In this document: one piece after another, positions 34,009 to 45,599 of the stretch
How positions within the stretch are numbered: position 1 is the stretch's first letter
Layout of the letters: each line of letters opens with the position of its first letter
From: Pachyseris speciosa
Taxonomy: Eukaryota; Cnidaria; Anthozoa; Scleractinia; Pachyseridae
NCBI GenBank assembly: GCA_016490735.1
Contig: JAEMWC010000153.1
Coordinates: 922,001 to 986,000, forward strand
DNA: 64,000 bases
Direction: 5' to 3'
The notes under the pieces: model-generated
Seen by the model: the letters and a program-made list of their open reading frames with translations, nothing else
Database searches by the model: none
Told to the model about the DNA's origin: nothing
Program-made: the position numbers and the translations under genes

Positions 34009-35990
34009 ATTAAAATCGTTATTAATCGTAAAGAATGCCGCCGTTGAAGTGTTTGGATTAACTGGGGAGACCCTTCAAAGCGCCTTTCCAAACAGAGTAA
34101 GAACAATCGGATAACTGACCACAAAGCCGACAGTTGTTTCCCCTTAAACTTGCTTTGCAATTTGCAAGGAGCGCGTCAGAAGGCGATCCTTAGTGGTGAG
34201 TAGGTCTGTAGCCTTAGGTGCGAATTTAACTATGAAAGTGCTAAAATCCTATCAAAGGCCCACAATTTCATCCTGCATGGTGCGGCTTTCAGCCTTGTGC
34301 TGTCAAATTGCGGCCAAACTACATAAAATGTCGTTTGTGGCTCACACTTCGTTTTAAAGTCATAGCACTAGTTCAGTCATGGCTCCTTTTGGTTCTCTGA
34401 CTCTCGTTCGCTGCATGGGAAGCTTTGGAATTCATATTACAAACTAAGTAGCAGTTGGTGGGTACGGGGTAAAGGAATTTGTGGGAGAATCATCTCAGCC
34501 CAAACTTTCCATGGATGATACACGGAAAAAAATAGGTTTTTAGAGCCAAGAAATTTGATTCCAGTTTAGCCTCGTCTTCAAAACCCCTTTAGGCTAAGAC
34601 CCCTTCTTTTCGTACCATCGGCTTTTATTGTAGCGATAAACGCGAACAGACACCAAATTCTGTCATCAGGTAAAACTCGCCAATGCCTACTGGTCTGGTT
34701 AAAGAGTGTCCTTGCCTCGGAGCGTCATTTGTTTTTGAAAGTTTTGTGGTTGTAAAGTTTGGATGCTATTGGTTAACGTTCCTAATTGGACGTTTGTATG
34801 GCCCGGAGTAGTTATCGATTTTTCCGCGTGATGTAGTTAACGCTCTCGCTATTTTACATTGGTGACTATTTAAGATAATGAAGGAAATTTAGCGATCATA
34901 AGTGATTTATCGTAAAATTATTTTGTCTATTTTGAAGTAAGGGCGAGTAATCGCTTTCAAATTCTTTCCGTAAAGCAGCCGTTCAGTGGGCAGTAAGACC
35001 ATAACTACACGTACACTATGATCATTAGTGAGCAATCCATGCCTTAAAACGTCTACTATTTTGAGGACATTAGTGACTTTGGTAGGCCACAAAAAATTTA
35101 TGCAAATACCACTTTGAGTGTTCGCGTTCTATTTTAGAGGCCGTTCGATAACAAATGATTTTGCCATTGGGCTTTTAATTGGAGATAATTGGGTTGTTTT
35201 GTTGACGGAAAAGTCCGGCACAGATAGAAGTCTTTAACGCAAAGAGTTTCATTTTGTTATCAGCACTTATGGTCCGTTTCACTGTTTCGAAGAAATGGCG
35301 GCATGTGATGTTTTTGTTTCTTTTTTGTTTATTTTTTATTCAAGTCTGACTCAAATCTAGTGATCAAAAGGAACGACATTTTTGCTATCGGACATTCCGT
35401 TTCAAAAACGTCCTCGGTTCTTTTTAATTGGCATGTTCGATATGTTTTTCCTCGTGAATATGACTGTGCTGGTGGACAGAAGAACTAGAAAACGTTTACG
35501 AAAAGGAAATGTTGTTCGTGCTCTAAGCATCAAGCATAAATTGAAATGAAAGCTTTCTTAATGTTGGCAACTATTAATAGATCGTTTATTTTTGTTCTTC
35601 TTAATTGTTTTAACCCTTTCTTAATTACATAAAGGTTGGACATTTATAAATGAAATAAGCAAACACAAAATTGTGTCACTGAGCATACCAAAAAAGAAAA
35701 GAAAAAGGCCAAATAGGAAGATATATAGTTTTGGGGCAAACAGACGTTTTCTGAGAAAGACAGGAATGGACCGACGCTTAAAAGTGATCGAAAATCAAAT
35801 TATTATCATGCAAGGCAGATAACGTTATTAGCCGGTCTTAATATAGTAGATATTGCATGGTTTGTAACATTAACAGCGGTTTTAACGAGGACGCCAAAGA
35901 CAATTATTTCTGTTATTTCACTCGTAGATTTGTTCCGAAAAGGGTATTGAAGACGGTTTCTCACAGCAGGATCTCGTTCACTCTGGTTTG
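34009..35990. other. Upstream intergenic region of the first PRSS23-like gene
   Basis: No coding exon recognised. A weak TATA-like TATATAG at 35722-35728 could serve the protease gene, which would give a 5' UTR of roughly 260 nt. Confidence 0.35.
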
Positions 35991-36002
35991 GGTCTGTGCC
36001 GA

Positions 36003-36014
36003 ATGACACTATAG
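36003..36014 (+). promoter_or_regulatory. Minimal upstream ORF before the protease start
   Basis: ATG ACA CTA TAG, a three-codon uORF, ends 5 nt before the protease ATG at 36020. If the transcript starts upstream, ribosomes would need to skip it or reinitiate. It may be incidental. Confidence 0.3.
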
Positions 36015-36019
36015 CTACC

Positions 36020-37318
36020 ATGTCTACGGTTAACGGTTTCACTATAGCTACTCTGTTGTATTTGATCGCCATGCGGGTCTCCATTCTTTCCTCGTCACCT
36101 GTGACACCTGTTAAGGACGGTGAATCTCTCTCGAACGGTAGGTGGAATGCGTCCACATCATCCGGCACACACCCAAGTGTGGCGGAAACAGACGAAGAAG
36201 ATTTCCCTCAGCTTGGCTTCTTTATCAAGGATGTTTTAACCACCTCTCTGGGGACTGTTAACAGTACCTCCATCCTGCGAGCCACGAATCCTACCCGTGT
36301 AGTGAACCTCGACCAGCTGCTGGCAAATGACAGTCAGAACGTTAACCTATCGCGGCTAAACTACGAGACGTTTTGGCACAATGGCAGTTTGACCCTGACA
36401 CTGGTTGACCTGGAGGAGAGTGAACAAAACAGGACTATCAAACATCACGACGTATGGGACAAAATCCCAGAATTCGAGCTGGAAGATGTAGCGGATGATT
36501 CAAACTTCATTGACGTCGAAGAAGACGACTTTCTTCAGGACCCCAAATCCCGACGCCACCGGCAAAGAAGAGCTGTTTTTGGTGTCGATGATCGTATTCA
36601 CGTCCCTGCAAACGAGTCAAAATTGCTACCTTACTCCGCTGTGGTAAAGATAAACACTGGCTGCACTGGCACCCTGATTGCATTGGATCACGTTCTTACA
36701 GCCGCTCACTGCGTCCATGATGGAATGAACTATATTATCGACGTCCCGCACTTGAAGGTAGGTGTCCTGAGGCGGCCGGGGAAAGTGAGATGGATCCGTG
36801 TCGACTATATGAAGGTGCCGCGTGGCTGGACTCTGTCGCGCGATTTCCGGTATGATTACGCAGTACTCAAGTTGCACCGTCAAGCCCCGCCGCCCGCCAA
36901 GCACTTAGAAATGTATGAAATACCCGAGGAGCTTCCGCTTTCCATACGGATCCAATTCGCCTCGTTTCCCGCTGACAAGCCTGAGTTCACTTTATGGTAC
37001 TCGTACTGCAAGGGCCACTTCCGGCATCACGCCATTATAAACAGGTGCGATTCGTATTACGGCAGTTCCGGCGCAGGGATCTACGGCAGGATTAAGAAAG
37101 GTGAACAAGTGGAACGATTCGTCATGGGCGTGTTCAACGGCATAGGCAATCGCGTCTGGTTTCGCGGCAGAATGAGTCGAAGAAACTTGGGCACGAAGAT
37201 TACCCCTCTGAAATTGGCACAGATTCGATCTTGGCTCGATGCCGCGACCCTCGGCAAAAATGATGCTCTGGTTGAAGTGATGCCAGCTGGAAGTCACCGC
37301 CCTAACATGACGCCCTAA
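36020..37318 (+). CDS. PRSS23/PRSS35-like secreted serine protease A (single exon)
   Basis: Chymotrypsin-fold (S1) serine protease of the PRSS23/PRSS35 group, 432 aa, intronless. I use ATG 36020 (ACCATGT context); the frame is open upstream only to a GTG. A hydrophobic N-terminus (ATLLYLIAM) fits a signal peptide. The prodomain holds six N-glycosylation sequons, an acidic stretch and the motif NYETFWHNGSLTLT. A furin-type site, RRHRQRR ending at residue 184, precedes AVFG, as RRKRQ precedes the catalytic domain in vertebrate members. The catalytic residues are His230 (TAAHC), Asp279 (RYDYAVLKL) and Ser350 (GSSGAG in place of GDSGG, as is usual in this group). Probably active. The paralogue at 55018-56205 is its closest relative here. 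An ATTAAA at 37624 may be the poly(A) signal. Confidence 0.9.
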   Translation: MSTVNGFTIATLLYLIAMRVSILSSSPVTPVKDGESLSNGRWNASTSSGTHPSVAETDEEDFPQLGFFIKDVLTTSLGTVNSTSILRATNPTRVVNLDQLLANDSQNVNLSRLNYETFWHNGSLTLTLVDLEESEQNRTIKHHDVWDKIPEFELEDVADDSNFIDVEEDDFLQDPKSRRHRQRRAVFGVDDRIHVPANESKLLPYSAVVKINTGCTGTLIALDHVLTAAHCVHDGMNYIIDVPHLKVGVLRRPGKVRWIRVDYMKVPRGWTLSRDFRYDYAVLKLHRQAPPPAKHLEMYEIPEELPLSIRIQFASFPADKPEFTLWYSYCKGHFRHHAIINRCDSYYGSSGAGIYGRIKKGEQVERFVMGVFNGIGNRVWFRGRMSRRNLGTKITPLKLAQIRSWLDAATLGKNDALVEVMPAGSHRPNMTP

Positions 37319-37329
37319 CACTAAACCTT

Positions 37330-38308
37330 ACATATTGGCTTATTTTTTCGCAGATGCAAATGAGTCACGTGAAGACCGGGATGCAGTGGCTGTCAGGTCA
37401 TGTGATCTTGTACGCGCGTCAGTCAAAAGAATGGCCCTCAGGAAGGGCATTTTTTTTTTCAAATGGCCTCTCTGCAAGCCCTTGTTTCCCAAGAGTGTAA
37501 CACGTTGATTTTTACTAAGCAAAAAAATCGGTAAAAGCATTGCTTGAAAGAGTAGCTCCAGGGTTTTTCTCTTTGAGAAATCCGTCTGCAGACTCAGGTT
37601 TTAAGCTTTCGACGTTCTCGCATTAAAGATCACATAACCTTCAGTCGCACGGTGCCTGTCATTGAAACAAATAACATACTTTGTAGTTGTTGTTTTACGT
37701 TTTAAGCTTTTTTATCAGGTCTCTTTTTCCATCCCATGGACTACAGGGGATGAGACCATTGTAAGAAAAATTAAACTGGGAACCCTTGAAGTTGAAATTT
37801 ATCTTGGACCTGCCTTTGGATTGACCAAAGCCTCTCCTAGTGACTTATAACTTATTTAACCGAATTTGACCCAGTCATAACAAATGACAAGTGAGTTGTG
37901 TATTTAATTACAAACTGCGTACATTATATCTCAAGAATGCTGTATTAACACTGTAAATACTCCTCAATTTACATCTTGATATGATGACCTACAGTTGCCC
38001 TCCCCTTCTACAGTCGGCCGGCTAAATTATCCACAATTAAAGGGGTTCTGTCACTGCCATTCTTGTTATGGGTTTGTTTAAAATGTGAGCAAGTGGTGCT
38101 GTTTGACACAAAAAGGCGGATTTCAAATGATTTCTCGGAAGAAGGAAAAAGAAACGAATGTTATTTTATGGCGATTTTTCCAAGACACAATGACAAAACT
38201 TGAGAAAAGTCAGTCTAACGTTTTCAAGTTATAATCCATTTCCTGCACGTCATACTTGGCGATAAGACTAATGGAATGCACAAAACAAGTACTACGTAAG
38301 AAAACTGC

Positions 38309-38310
<2 letters not shown>
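37330..38310. other. Downstream of protease A, nothing recognised
   Basis: Probable 3' UTR to about 37650, then intergenic sequence without recognisable coding content. Confidence 0.4.
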
Positions 38311-38311
<1 letters not shown>

Positions 38312-38347
<36 letters not shown>

Positions 38348-38616
38348 CAATTTATTTAAGTCTCAAGTCTATTTAGCCGAGCACAGATGCTCTACTAATT
38401 GGGGAGACTAAATCAAATCAACTCTAAATAAATCAAATCAAATCAAATGTTGGTTTTTGGGGAGAGGGGAAAACCGGAGTAGCCGGAGAAAAACGTTTCG
38501 GAGCAGAGTAGAGAACCAACAAACTCAGCCCACTTATGACGCAGAGTCCGGGAATCAAACCCGGGCGATATTAGTGGAAGGCGAGCGCTCTCACCACTGC
38601 GCCAACCCTGTTCCCC
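38312..38616 (-). mobile_element. tRNA-derived SINE with (ATT)n tail
   Basis: On the minus strand the head has an A box TGGCGCAGTGGTGAGAGC and a B box GGGTTTGATTCCCGG. The body includes CGTTTTTCTCCGGCTACTCC, and the element ends TTAAATAAATTGATT plus an (ATT)n run at 38312-38346. It shares head, body and tail words with the copy at 47787-48068. Confidence 0.8.
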
Positions 38617-39180
38617 AAATTTAAAGGTCTGTGGTTGCAAAACATCTTTTGGTTAATTCAAATAACGTGACAGTGCCCCTTTAAGAAATATTTATACCAT
38701 GTTTTCTCTTGATAGGTTCTAAATTAAGGTTCTCAGAAACTGCGTGCGAGTGATTCTTAGAATTCAGGTTCAGAAACTGAAGCCACTAGTAAATGTTTGG
38801 CAGCAATCGTGCGCATGCATCCCCCTGGCCCGATTGTTGGAAAGGCGATTAAGGCTAATCCAGGGTTAGAATTTAACCGAGGTTTTCATCGCGCTTGTTG
38901 AAAGTGATTCAGAAAGGTAGTTTTAAATTAAAGATAAGGACGACTCTAAGTCAAAACACCAAAGGCAAAAATAGTTTAGTTGATTAGCAAATAAAATGAC
39001 ATTAAAGCTCTCACAAACCCTAAGTTAGCTTAGTCGCGCTTTGAACTAATTGGCCCAGGCGCTAAAACTGAGGAAAAATAAAACGCGCGATTACAACTCT
39101 GGGACCTTTGCTCCATTCCTTTCTTCCTCCACCCCTCACCACTCATCGAAGGTCCCCCCGCCCCTCCGACCCTCCGCAAC

Positions 39181-39208
39181 TTCTCCCCCCCCCCCCCAAA
39201 AAAAAATT
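39181..39208. repeat. Homopolymer C/A tract
   Basis: A C run of about 14 followed by an A run, within a pyrimidine-rich patch at 39117-39200. Confidence 0.9.
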
Positions 39209-40215
39209 TAATGTAGGGCAACGCCTTCTCTTTCGGCTCGGCATGACCTGTAGGTTTTAAAGTAGGCCAAGTACATTAGGCAATTCGCGCAATTCTTGGT
39301 AGCTGTTTATATGAATCAGACTTCAGTTCATGCGTTCGTGTAAAGTGTGTGAAGATTTCCCATAAACTTAGACGAAGATGCAACCATTTTACACAACTAG
39401 TACTATATGTAATAGTCTTGAGAACAATGTACAATTCATGTCATTAAAACACAAGGTACATGGTGGATTGTTGTTCTTAATATGGTTTTGCCAGTGATAT
39501 ACTTCCCATTGATGGTGTATGAAATTCCTCTTTTCTTTCCAAACGCCAGAAGCTGTTCGATAGAGATCTTTAATTTGATTTTTTCTGTTCTGTCTTTTTT
39601 TGTTTGCTTGTTTGTTACTGTTTGTCATTAATAGTTCAATAATGTTCCTGGGAATTAATTGCTATTACATTTAAATTGTGTTCTAATTCTATTCACAATT
39701 ATAATAAAATATGCGCGCTTCTTGCTGCGGGCTTCCTTACTCAATGAATATGTATTACTAGCTCTTTCTTCATAAACACCAAAGACGGAAATAATTATTG
39801 AATGAAACACGGAAGTTCTCGCTTTTATTTAATCTAATGTTAAACTTTAATTTCTTACAAACGCCCTGTAAATCGGTTACTTTTGGATATTTGAATGCCA
39901 CATTTAGTCAAGTCCTTGTCAGTACTTGAAACCACCCGAAACCAAAATCTCGGTCTGAACCGATTTCAATCTGTGTTCAGAAGGGATATAGTATTAACTA
40001 GTAAGCACATAATTATCTATTTTAATTTACCCGCTTTGATACGATCAGTAGTACATGGCTAGATTTCAAGCTGTCTAAAGCTCTGGTCCTTATATTATTA
40101 AGTGATTTACAGCTCAGGCTGGATAGAGTCTTCCTGCGATGATCACCGGTTACGAGTTTTCCCGCGCTTGGCACTGGCTCCAGATTTTCCAGGGAGTTTG
40201 GCGCCAGTCAGTGCG

Positions 40216-40290
40216 CAATTGATTGATTGATTGGTTGGTTGGTTGGTTGGTTGGTTGGTTGGTTGGTGGTCGGTCGGTCGGTCGGTCAGT
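40216..40290. repeat. (GGTT)n / (GGTC)n microsatellite
   Basis: GATT, GGTT and then GGTC tetramers in series. It creates an open frame on the minus strand (40143-40574) rich in PTNQ repeats, which is an artefact. Confidence 0.9.
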
Positions 40291-40311
40291 CGGTCAGGCT
40301 GGTTCGAATTT

Positions 40312-40375
40312 CCTGCGTTGAGCACAGGTTGCGAGTTTTTCTGCGTTAAGTACAGGTTGCGAGTTTTTCTGTGTT
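40312..40375. repeat. Short tandem repeat, about 31-bp unit
   Basis: CAGGTTGCGAGTTTTTCTG occurs twice in a row, with a partial third (GGTTACGAGTTTTCCCGCG) near 40148. Confidence 0.7.
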
Positions 40376-41064
40376 TGGCTCCAGCTGCACGCAGATTTTC
40401 CAGAGCTTCCGCCAGTTGCACACTTTCCTTAGAGATAGTTTTCACTTTTGTAACTGTTGACCGCAGCAGCGCGCGAGAAAATTCTAAGTGAAATGTGGCG
40501 ATATTGAAATGCTGTTTTGTGGGACAATGAAATAATACTGATTCGAAACTGGAAACTGGAGTGTATTCCCACAATTAATCTAGCCTCAATTTGTTTCAAG
40601 CCAGAGTGAAGGTTTAAGTTAATACGAATAGTCCGAGTTAAAGGGTGTCTTGTGTAACAGGGGCTTTTCGGAGGATCTGGCTCCGTGGATGTGAGCGAGA
40701 GGTGCCCTGTCACCTTCTGGGATCTTTCTACATCAAGTGGACCAGAGCTTCGTCCAGGAACATGGCGTTGATTGTAGATCTTGACTCATCTCGTCGGCAT
40801 TTTTCCAAAGGCAGGTGGAAAACACCTAAATGGCTCGCTTTATGATCAGAAAGATTACAATGTTCGCTAACTTCACTTAAATCTAGTTGAACTGAAAAAC
40901 GCCCCCGCGTAATACTTGTAAGACTGGAATTCAGTCGAACAATGCGACTGAGACGGGGTTTTTCTCGTCATCATCTTACATTTGGTCGTCAGTTGTTTTG
41001 CAGTCAGTATAATATCTTCCCAAAGCTGTTGGTTGCCTTGGTGACCATCTACTGACCGATAAGT

Positions 41065-41336
41065 GGGGGATAGGATGGCCGAGCGGTTAGGGTGATGGAT
41101 TTCAATGCAGTTGCCCCGGGTTCAAATCGCACTCTGGCCGCTAGCTGGTCTTGTTCTGGGTAGTCCCTGGTTCAAGTCCTCGGTCATACTTGTAAATAGC
41201 CAACTTATTTAAGTGAAAGTCCTCAATACCGTCCAATCGAAGGCGAATTGAAAAGAATGAGGTCAACGTCTTAACATAGCCTGTACTCTGTTGTCTTTAG
41301 CGGCTTAGTACCGAATAAAGCTGAAGGCTAAATATG
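41065..41336 (+). mobile_element. tRNA-derived SINE, Ser/Leu-like head
   Basis: GGATGGCCGAGCGGTTA resembles the D-arm and A box of a class II tRNA, and CGGGTTCAAATCGCA resembles a B box. The body runs through GTCCCTGGTTCAAGTCCTCGG and ends near AATAAAGCTGAAGGC. No valid acceptor stem is present. Confidence 0.65.
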
Positions 41337-41339
41337 AAA

Positions 41340-43420
41340 TTTCCAAATCGCTTTATGGGTCTATCTAAACATGTCTAAGAACAGCAGGCCAAATGTCTAG
41401 GATAGAGGGATTTATCCCCTTAACTAATGAAGAGGGTACCTTGGCAGGGGTGGTCCAGAATTTTTCTTTGCAGGATACTAGTTGTTAGTTATATAGAAAG
41501 CCGCAGGTCATCTCAGGGGGGGAGGGGGAAGGGGGTGCGCACCCCCGTACCCCTCCCCTAGATCCGCCCCTTCTTGGGGAGGCAAGAGGGAGGCTAAGCC
41601 GTCGAAAACACAGTCATCTCGCCTTATATAATCTCCTTTTGTTCATCAACGGTTCTTACTAAATATCTCTGCTACATCTAAGTAAACTCAATGTCAGATA
41701 TCATTATTCAATATTGCATGTTATGCCATTAGAATTCTATACTATGGACCTGAAACATTGCGTCCTCCAGAAATAGCATAAATCCGATTCACCAATTCGC
41801 ATTCATGCCAGGGACTTCCGATTTACCTCCGTGGCAATATCAACTAAGTATCTGTCAGTGCCGAAACTGCAATCTTTCCCCGGATAAGCTCATTTCTAAA
41901 AGCGGGGTCCATCATGTGCTTAGCGTAATTATTTGTTTAGCAAATGTTTACGTTTAGGTTTAAAGGAAAGCTTTATAACTCGTGGTGAAGGAAGATTTTC
42001 TCAAAGAAAGCCGGATTAAAGAAATGATTCATTGCAATATAATTGAGTTGCTTATAGTCTTATATTCTTTAAATGGGTTCAGTCACACTCAGTTTGTTTG
42101 ACATAAAGAACAGCCGTCAGCTATGAGCCGCCAGATGAAAAATAACTACCCTAAGGCATTTTGTTAATGATGCCCGAGAAGAATATTTGACGCGTAAGCT
42201 GAGCTGTACTGAGCTGAAAAGGTTGCCACTCCCAACCGCGATACATGCATCACTCATGCAATTTGTTTTTTTTTTAGTGTAGAACTTAAGTGCGAGGAAA
42301 CATTGTTCCATAGCTTTCCAAGGGACTAATAATAAACCTCTGAAGGATAATCCTTGATGAGCATTAGGAGTTAAGCACAGGTATTTCTTTGAGAGCGCGC
42401 AATCGTGACGCAGCCGCTTTGATGTTGAGAACAAATATTTATTTGACGAATAAAGAAGGTAAAACCATAGATTATATTGGCATAAAACATGAGGGGAATT
42501 TATGAGCCCAAGCTGAGAAGAAAACTATATTTGTTCTAGACTGCTTGTTATGATGACGGGACAAAAGACTAAAGTGGGAAGACTCGGCTTGGCCTTGACT
42601 CTGGAAGGCTTTTCTTATATTCCTCTTAATTTAGAGTTTTTATTCATTTTCTCACTCCCACAGGACTTGCCCCAGTTGCAGGAGACATTACGTAGCTTTG
42701 GTGGGCCTTCAAGCTGCACTTAACTATATAGGTGAAACTGAGATACCATGCACGCGGTCAATATTTCTAAGGATCCTTTAGTTGGACCAAAAATGGTTAT
42801 TTATATGGTTATTTATATGAGATATTCACTTCATATTTAATTACGTCTCAAACAAAGGCCGATCACTGAAAATAACCTTCAGTTTTAATAAATCGAGCGA
42901 TTTCACAGCTTTGCTTTCAAGAGCGCTTCTCCTATTGTTCTTTTGATTGACATTTATTAATTCTTTTCAGCTCCGTATGGCATCAAGGATCACAATATCA
43001 AGATTTTCAAAATTGCTTAAATCGGTTATTAGAAAGCGCTATTTTGAAAACCGAGGGTCTTAAGTGTTCATATGCTGGGAAGAAAACAAATCGTTTGTAC
43101 ACGTTCAGCAGTTTTAAAGGCATTCCAAAATTTGCATGGGATCATTTGGTAAACTAATAGCAAGGATTTCTATGGACATAAAACGAATTTAAAGCTATCC
43201 GTCTTGCATGGAGTCGCAAAAAAACTCATTTCCCAAAGCAAAACTTTTGTGGAGTCTTTAATGCGCATGATATTGGGGAAAAGGTTCTTATGCTGCTACA
43301 CTCTTTACCCCTTAAAAAGATGTTATCTGCAGATGTCAGTTATGAATTTCGTACAAGTCGCGCCCGTGTTAGTGTTAATTTGATTTCTCCTGCAAAGTTT
43401 TTATTCCCTCCCATAACTGA
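41340..43420. other. Intergenic, nothing recognised
   Basis: Short open frames only. A G-rich/C-rich patch lies at 41515-41565. Confidence 0.4.
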
Positions 43421-43429
43421 GAGAACTTC

Positions 43430-43650
43430 GTATTTGCAGCCTATAAATACTTCATTGTTCTCATATTTGTATCAGTCGGGTCATTGCTGACTCGGCTCGG
43501 CAGTATCTCGCCGTAGTTGGAGAGATTAAGTCATGTCCTATTGCGCCCGGAAGCAGGACGCCGAAAGATGGCAGTAGAGTACGGAGTGCAACCAGACTGA
43601 TCCAAGTTATTCTCCATGGTGGGTGCTGTCGTTATTTTACTATCTTCGCT
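43430..43650 (+). repeat. Dispersed repeat with TATA-like core, copy 1
   Basis: CCTATAAATACTTC is followed at about 30-40 bp by CAGTCGGGTCA, then CGGCTCGGCAGTAT and GGAGAGATTAAG, and at the end GGTGGGTGCTGTCGTTAT. The same words in the same order occur at 48830-48940 and 49423-49500, where a Penelope-like element splits the repeat. The TATA plus start-like arrangement suggests a transposon promoter. Confidence 0.6.
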
Positions 43651-43659
43651 TTCTTTCTT

Positions 43660-45350
43660 TGTTTTTACAGTCGGGTTGGCTTCAGGTGGTTATGATTTCA
43701 CAGGCGGGTATTTACGGTCAATTCGTCCTTGATTCTTACCAAATATTAATATATATATATATATATTTTAGGAGAACGTGTGGATGTACACTGGCGCTAG
43801 GAAGCTTAACCTCAACATGGGTCACTGTAGAAGAAATTAATGTAAAACTCGCTCCCTCTTGTGGACTAGCTGCTTCCCGCGACCGGGGGAGGCCCTGGTT
43901 AAGTAATTTACCAGGGGTGTCCGTCGGACATTTTGGAAAGAGCCCCTAAAAGGTACCAAAAACCTCGTTTGGGTGGAATTATTACCCTTAAATAGACCTC
44001 TAGCAATTCTTAGAAGTATTTATACCTGATCTTTTGAAAACCATGCCGAACTCCGGGACATTAGCTCTGCTCAAATGGCCAGGAAAATGCCTGGCTTTTG
44101 CCTGCAGATAGATTCAATTCTTACCAGGACAAACCTTGTTGTTTGAATTGGACAGCCCAGTGAAGACGTTGTCCTCAGCTCTGTCAGCTTCTCAAAATTC
44201 CCGACACTAGGGCACCTGCAGTGAGTGAAGCAAATTTACGCCCAAGGCAACAGACCCACCCCTCCTCCCACGAGCTCGGGTTTTGCTGCTGGGAAAAGCA
44301 GTCCACTCAGGGCAGTAATCAGAGCTCCCCAACAGGGCAGAGTATATCTGGTTAGAAATTAATCTGCGGTAAGCCCAGAAATCAGTGTTACGTCACTGAG
44401 CGAGCTACTGCAAATTTAATTAGCATTGAAGGAAAACAACAACACTGAGCCAAATGCTGAGCAAGCCCACCCCCCTGCTTTAAGGTGGTATGGTACCCTA
44501 GACTACTCTTTTCTCCAAAATCAAACTCATGCGGAAGAAACCACCATCATGCAACTCATTGCCATGAATGATGTCCGAGTCTCTTGTTGCCATGGAAACA
44601 GAACAAGCTTTTGTCAATTATCTTTAATAATGCTTCCTCGGTAACAATAAATGAGCAAAAACACTTAGTCAATGAGGCAAGAAACAATTGTTTAAAAATT
44701 ATGTTTGTACTGATCTAGAAAATTCTTCAAAGTTTCACTATATCTACCATCAGTCAAAGAACAATTCAACAGATTGGCTTCATTCTGGTTCATTGCATAG
44801 AAGGTTAATGTCTACCTCAAATTTGAACCCTAAAAAGATGGTAAAAGTAAAATCATGAAAAGTAAATAATTTTTTCCATCTACAAATTCAATGCCAGTTT
44901 CAAATTTCAAACCTGCATAGGATCAAGATTGCTGTGGTCAGGTTTTGCCATCTTTTCCAGCAATATCAGTGCAAAAGTGTTTGTTACACATGAAGGAAAG
45001 GGAAAAAAATCAAACAGGCATGACAATGTACAATGCACTTCTCCAGCAAAGACATAGCATAGAGATGGGATGAAAACAACATATCAGCTCCAAAATAGTG
45101 CAAGAAGTAAATGAAATCTGCCTCGCAAACGAGCAGTCTGAACACATCTTTTTTCAACTGCGTGAATCCTTTATTCAGAGAGTAGACATTACAAGACGTC
45201 TCTTCTGCTACCAAAAGTTCTCCAGGCACGTTCAGCTTTCAATGAAACTTCCACAGGTGAAGATTGAGTCTGGTGAGACAAGGCTCATTTGCTTTTAGGC
45301 CCCTTGTCCATGAACAACAAACTCAGCAGGTTGAAGCGAGCGCAGTGCCA
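43660..45350. other. Intergenic, repeat-derived, no gene
   Basis: Contains a short (TA)n run near 43750 and sequence that looks repeat-derived (43780-44220). No product recognised. Confidence 0.4.
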
Positions 45351-45354
45351 ATAA

Positions 45355-45594
45355 AGCCTGGTTTTCACTAGCGACGCAAGCACAAGCGCAACCATAAGCG
45401 CAAGCACAAGAGCGCTTATTTCACCATGAAAACGGGCTTAACGCAAGCATAAGCATTTGCGCAAGCACAAGCGCAAGGATCAAATTTTTTCCTTTTCCTT
45501 TAGCTTGCGCTTATGCTTGCGTCGTGTCGTTTTCACTTGGCATAAGCTTCTTATGCTTGCGCTTTGTGCTTGCGTCTCTAGTGAAAACCAGGCT
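45355..45594. mobile_element. PIF/Harbinger-like palindromic MITE
   Basis: The ends AGCCTGGTTTTCACTAG and CTAGTGAAAACCAGGCT are perfect inverted repeats flanked by TAA on both sides (45352-45354 and 45595-45597). A 3-bp TAA/TWA duplication is typical of PIF/Harbinger. The interior is made of GCAAGCACAAGCGC-like words and their inverse. Confidence 0.8.
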
Positions 45595-45599
45595 TAAGC

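Noticed and set aside
35806..36168. 120-codon minus-strand frame
   Set aside because: Antisense shadow of the 5' end of protease A.
40143..40574. 143-codon minus-strand open frame
   Set aside because: Its length is due to the (GGTT)n/(GGTC)n microsatellite; the product is a simple PTNQ repeat with no domain.
41071..41145. Functional tRNA-Ser/Leu gene
   Set aside because: A and B boxes are present but no acceptor stem or proper variable arm; a SINE body follows.
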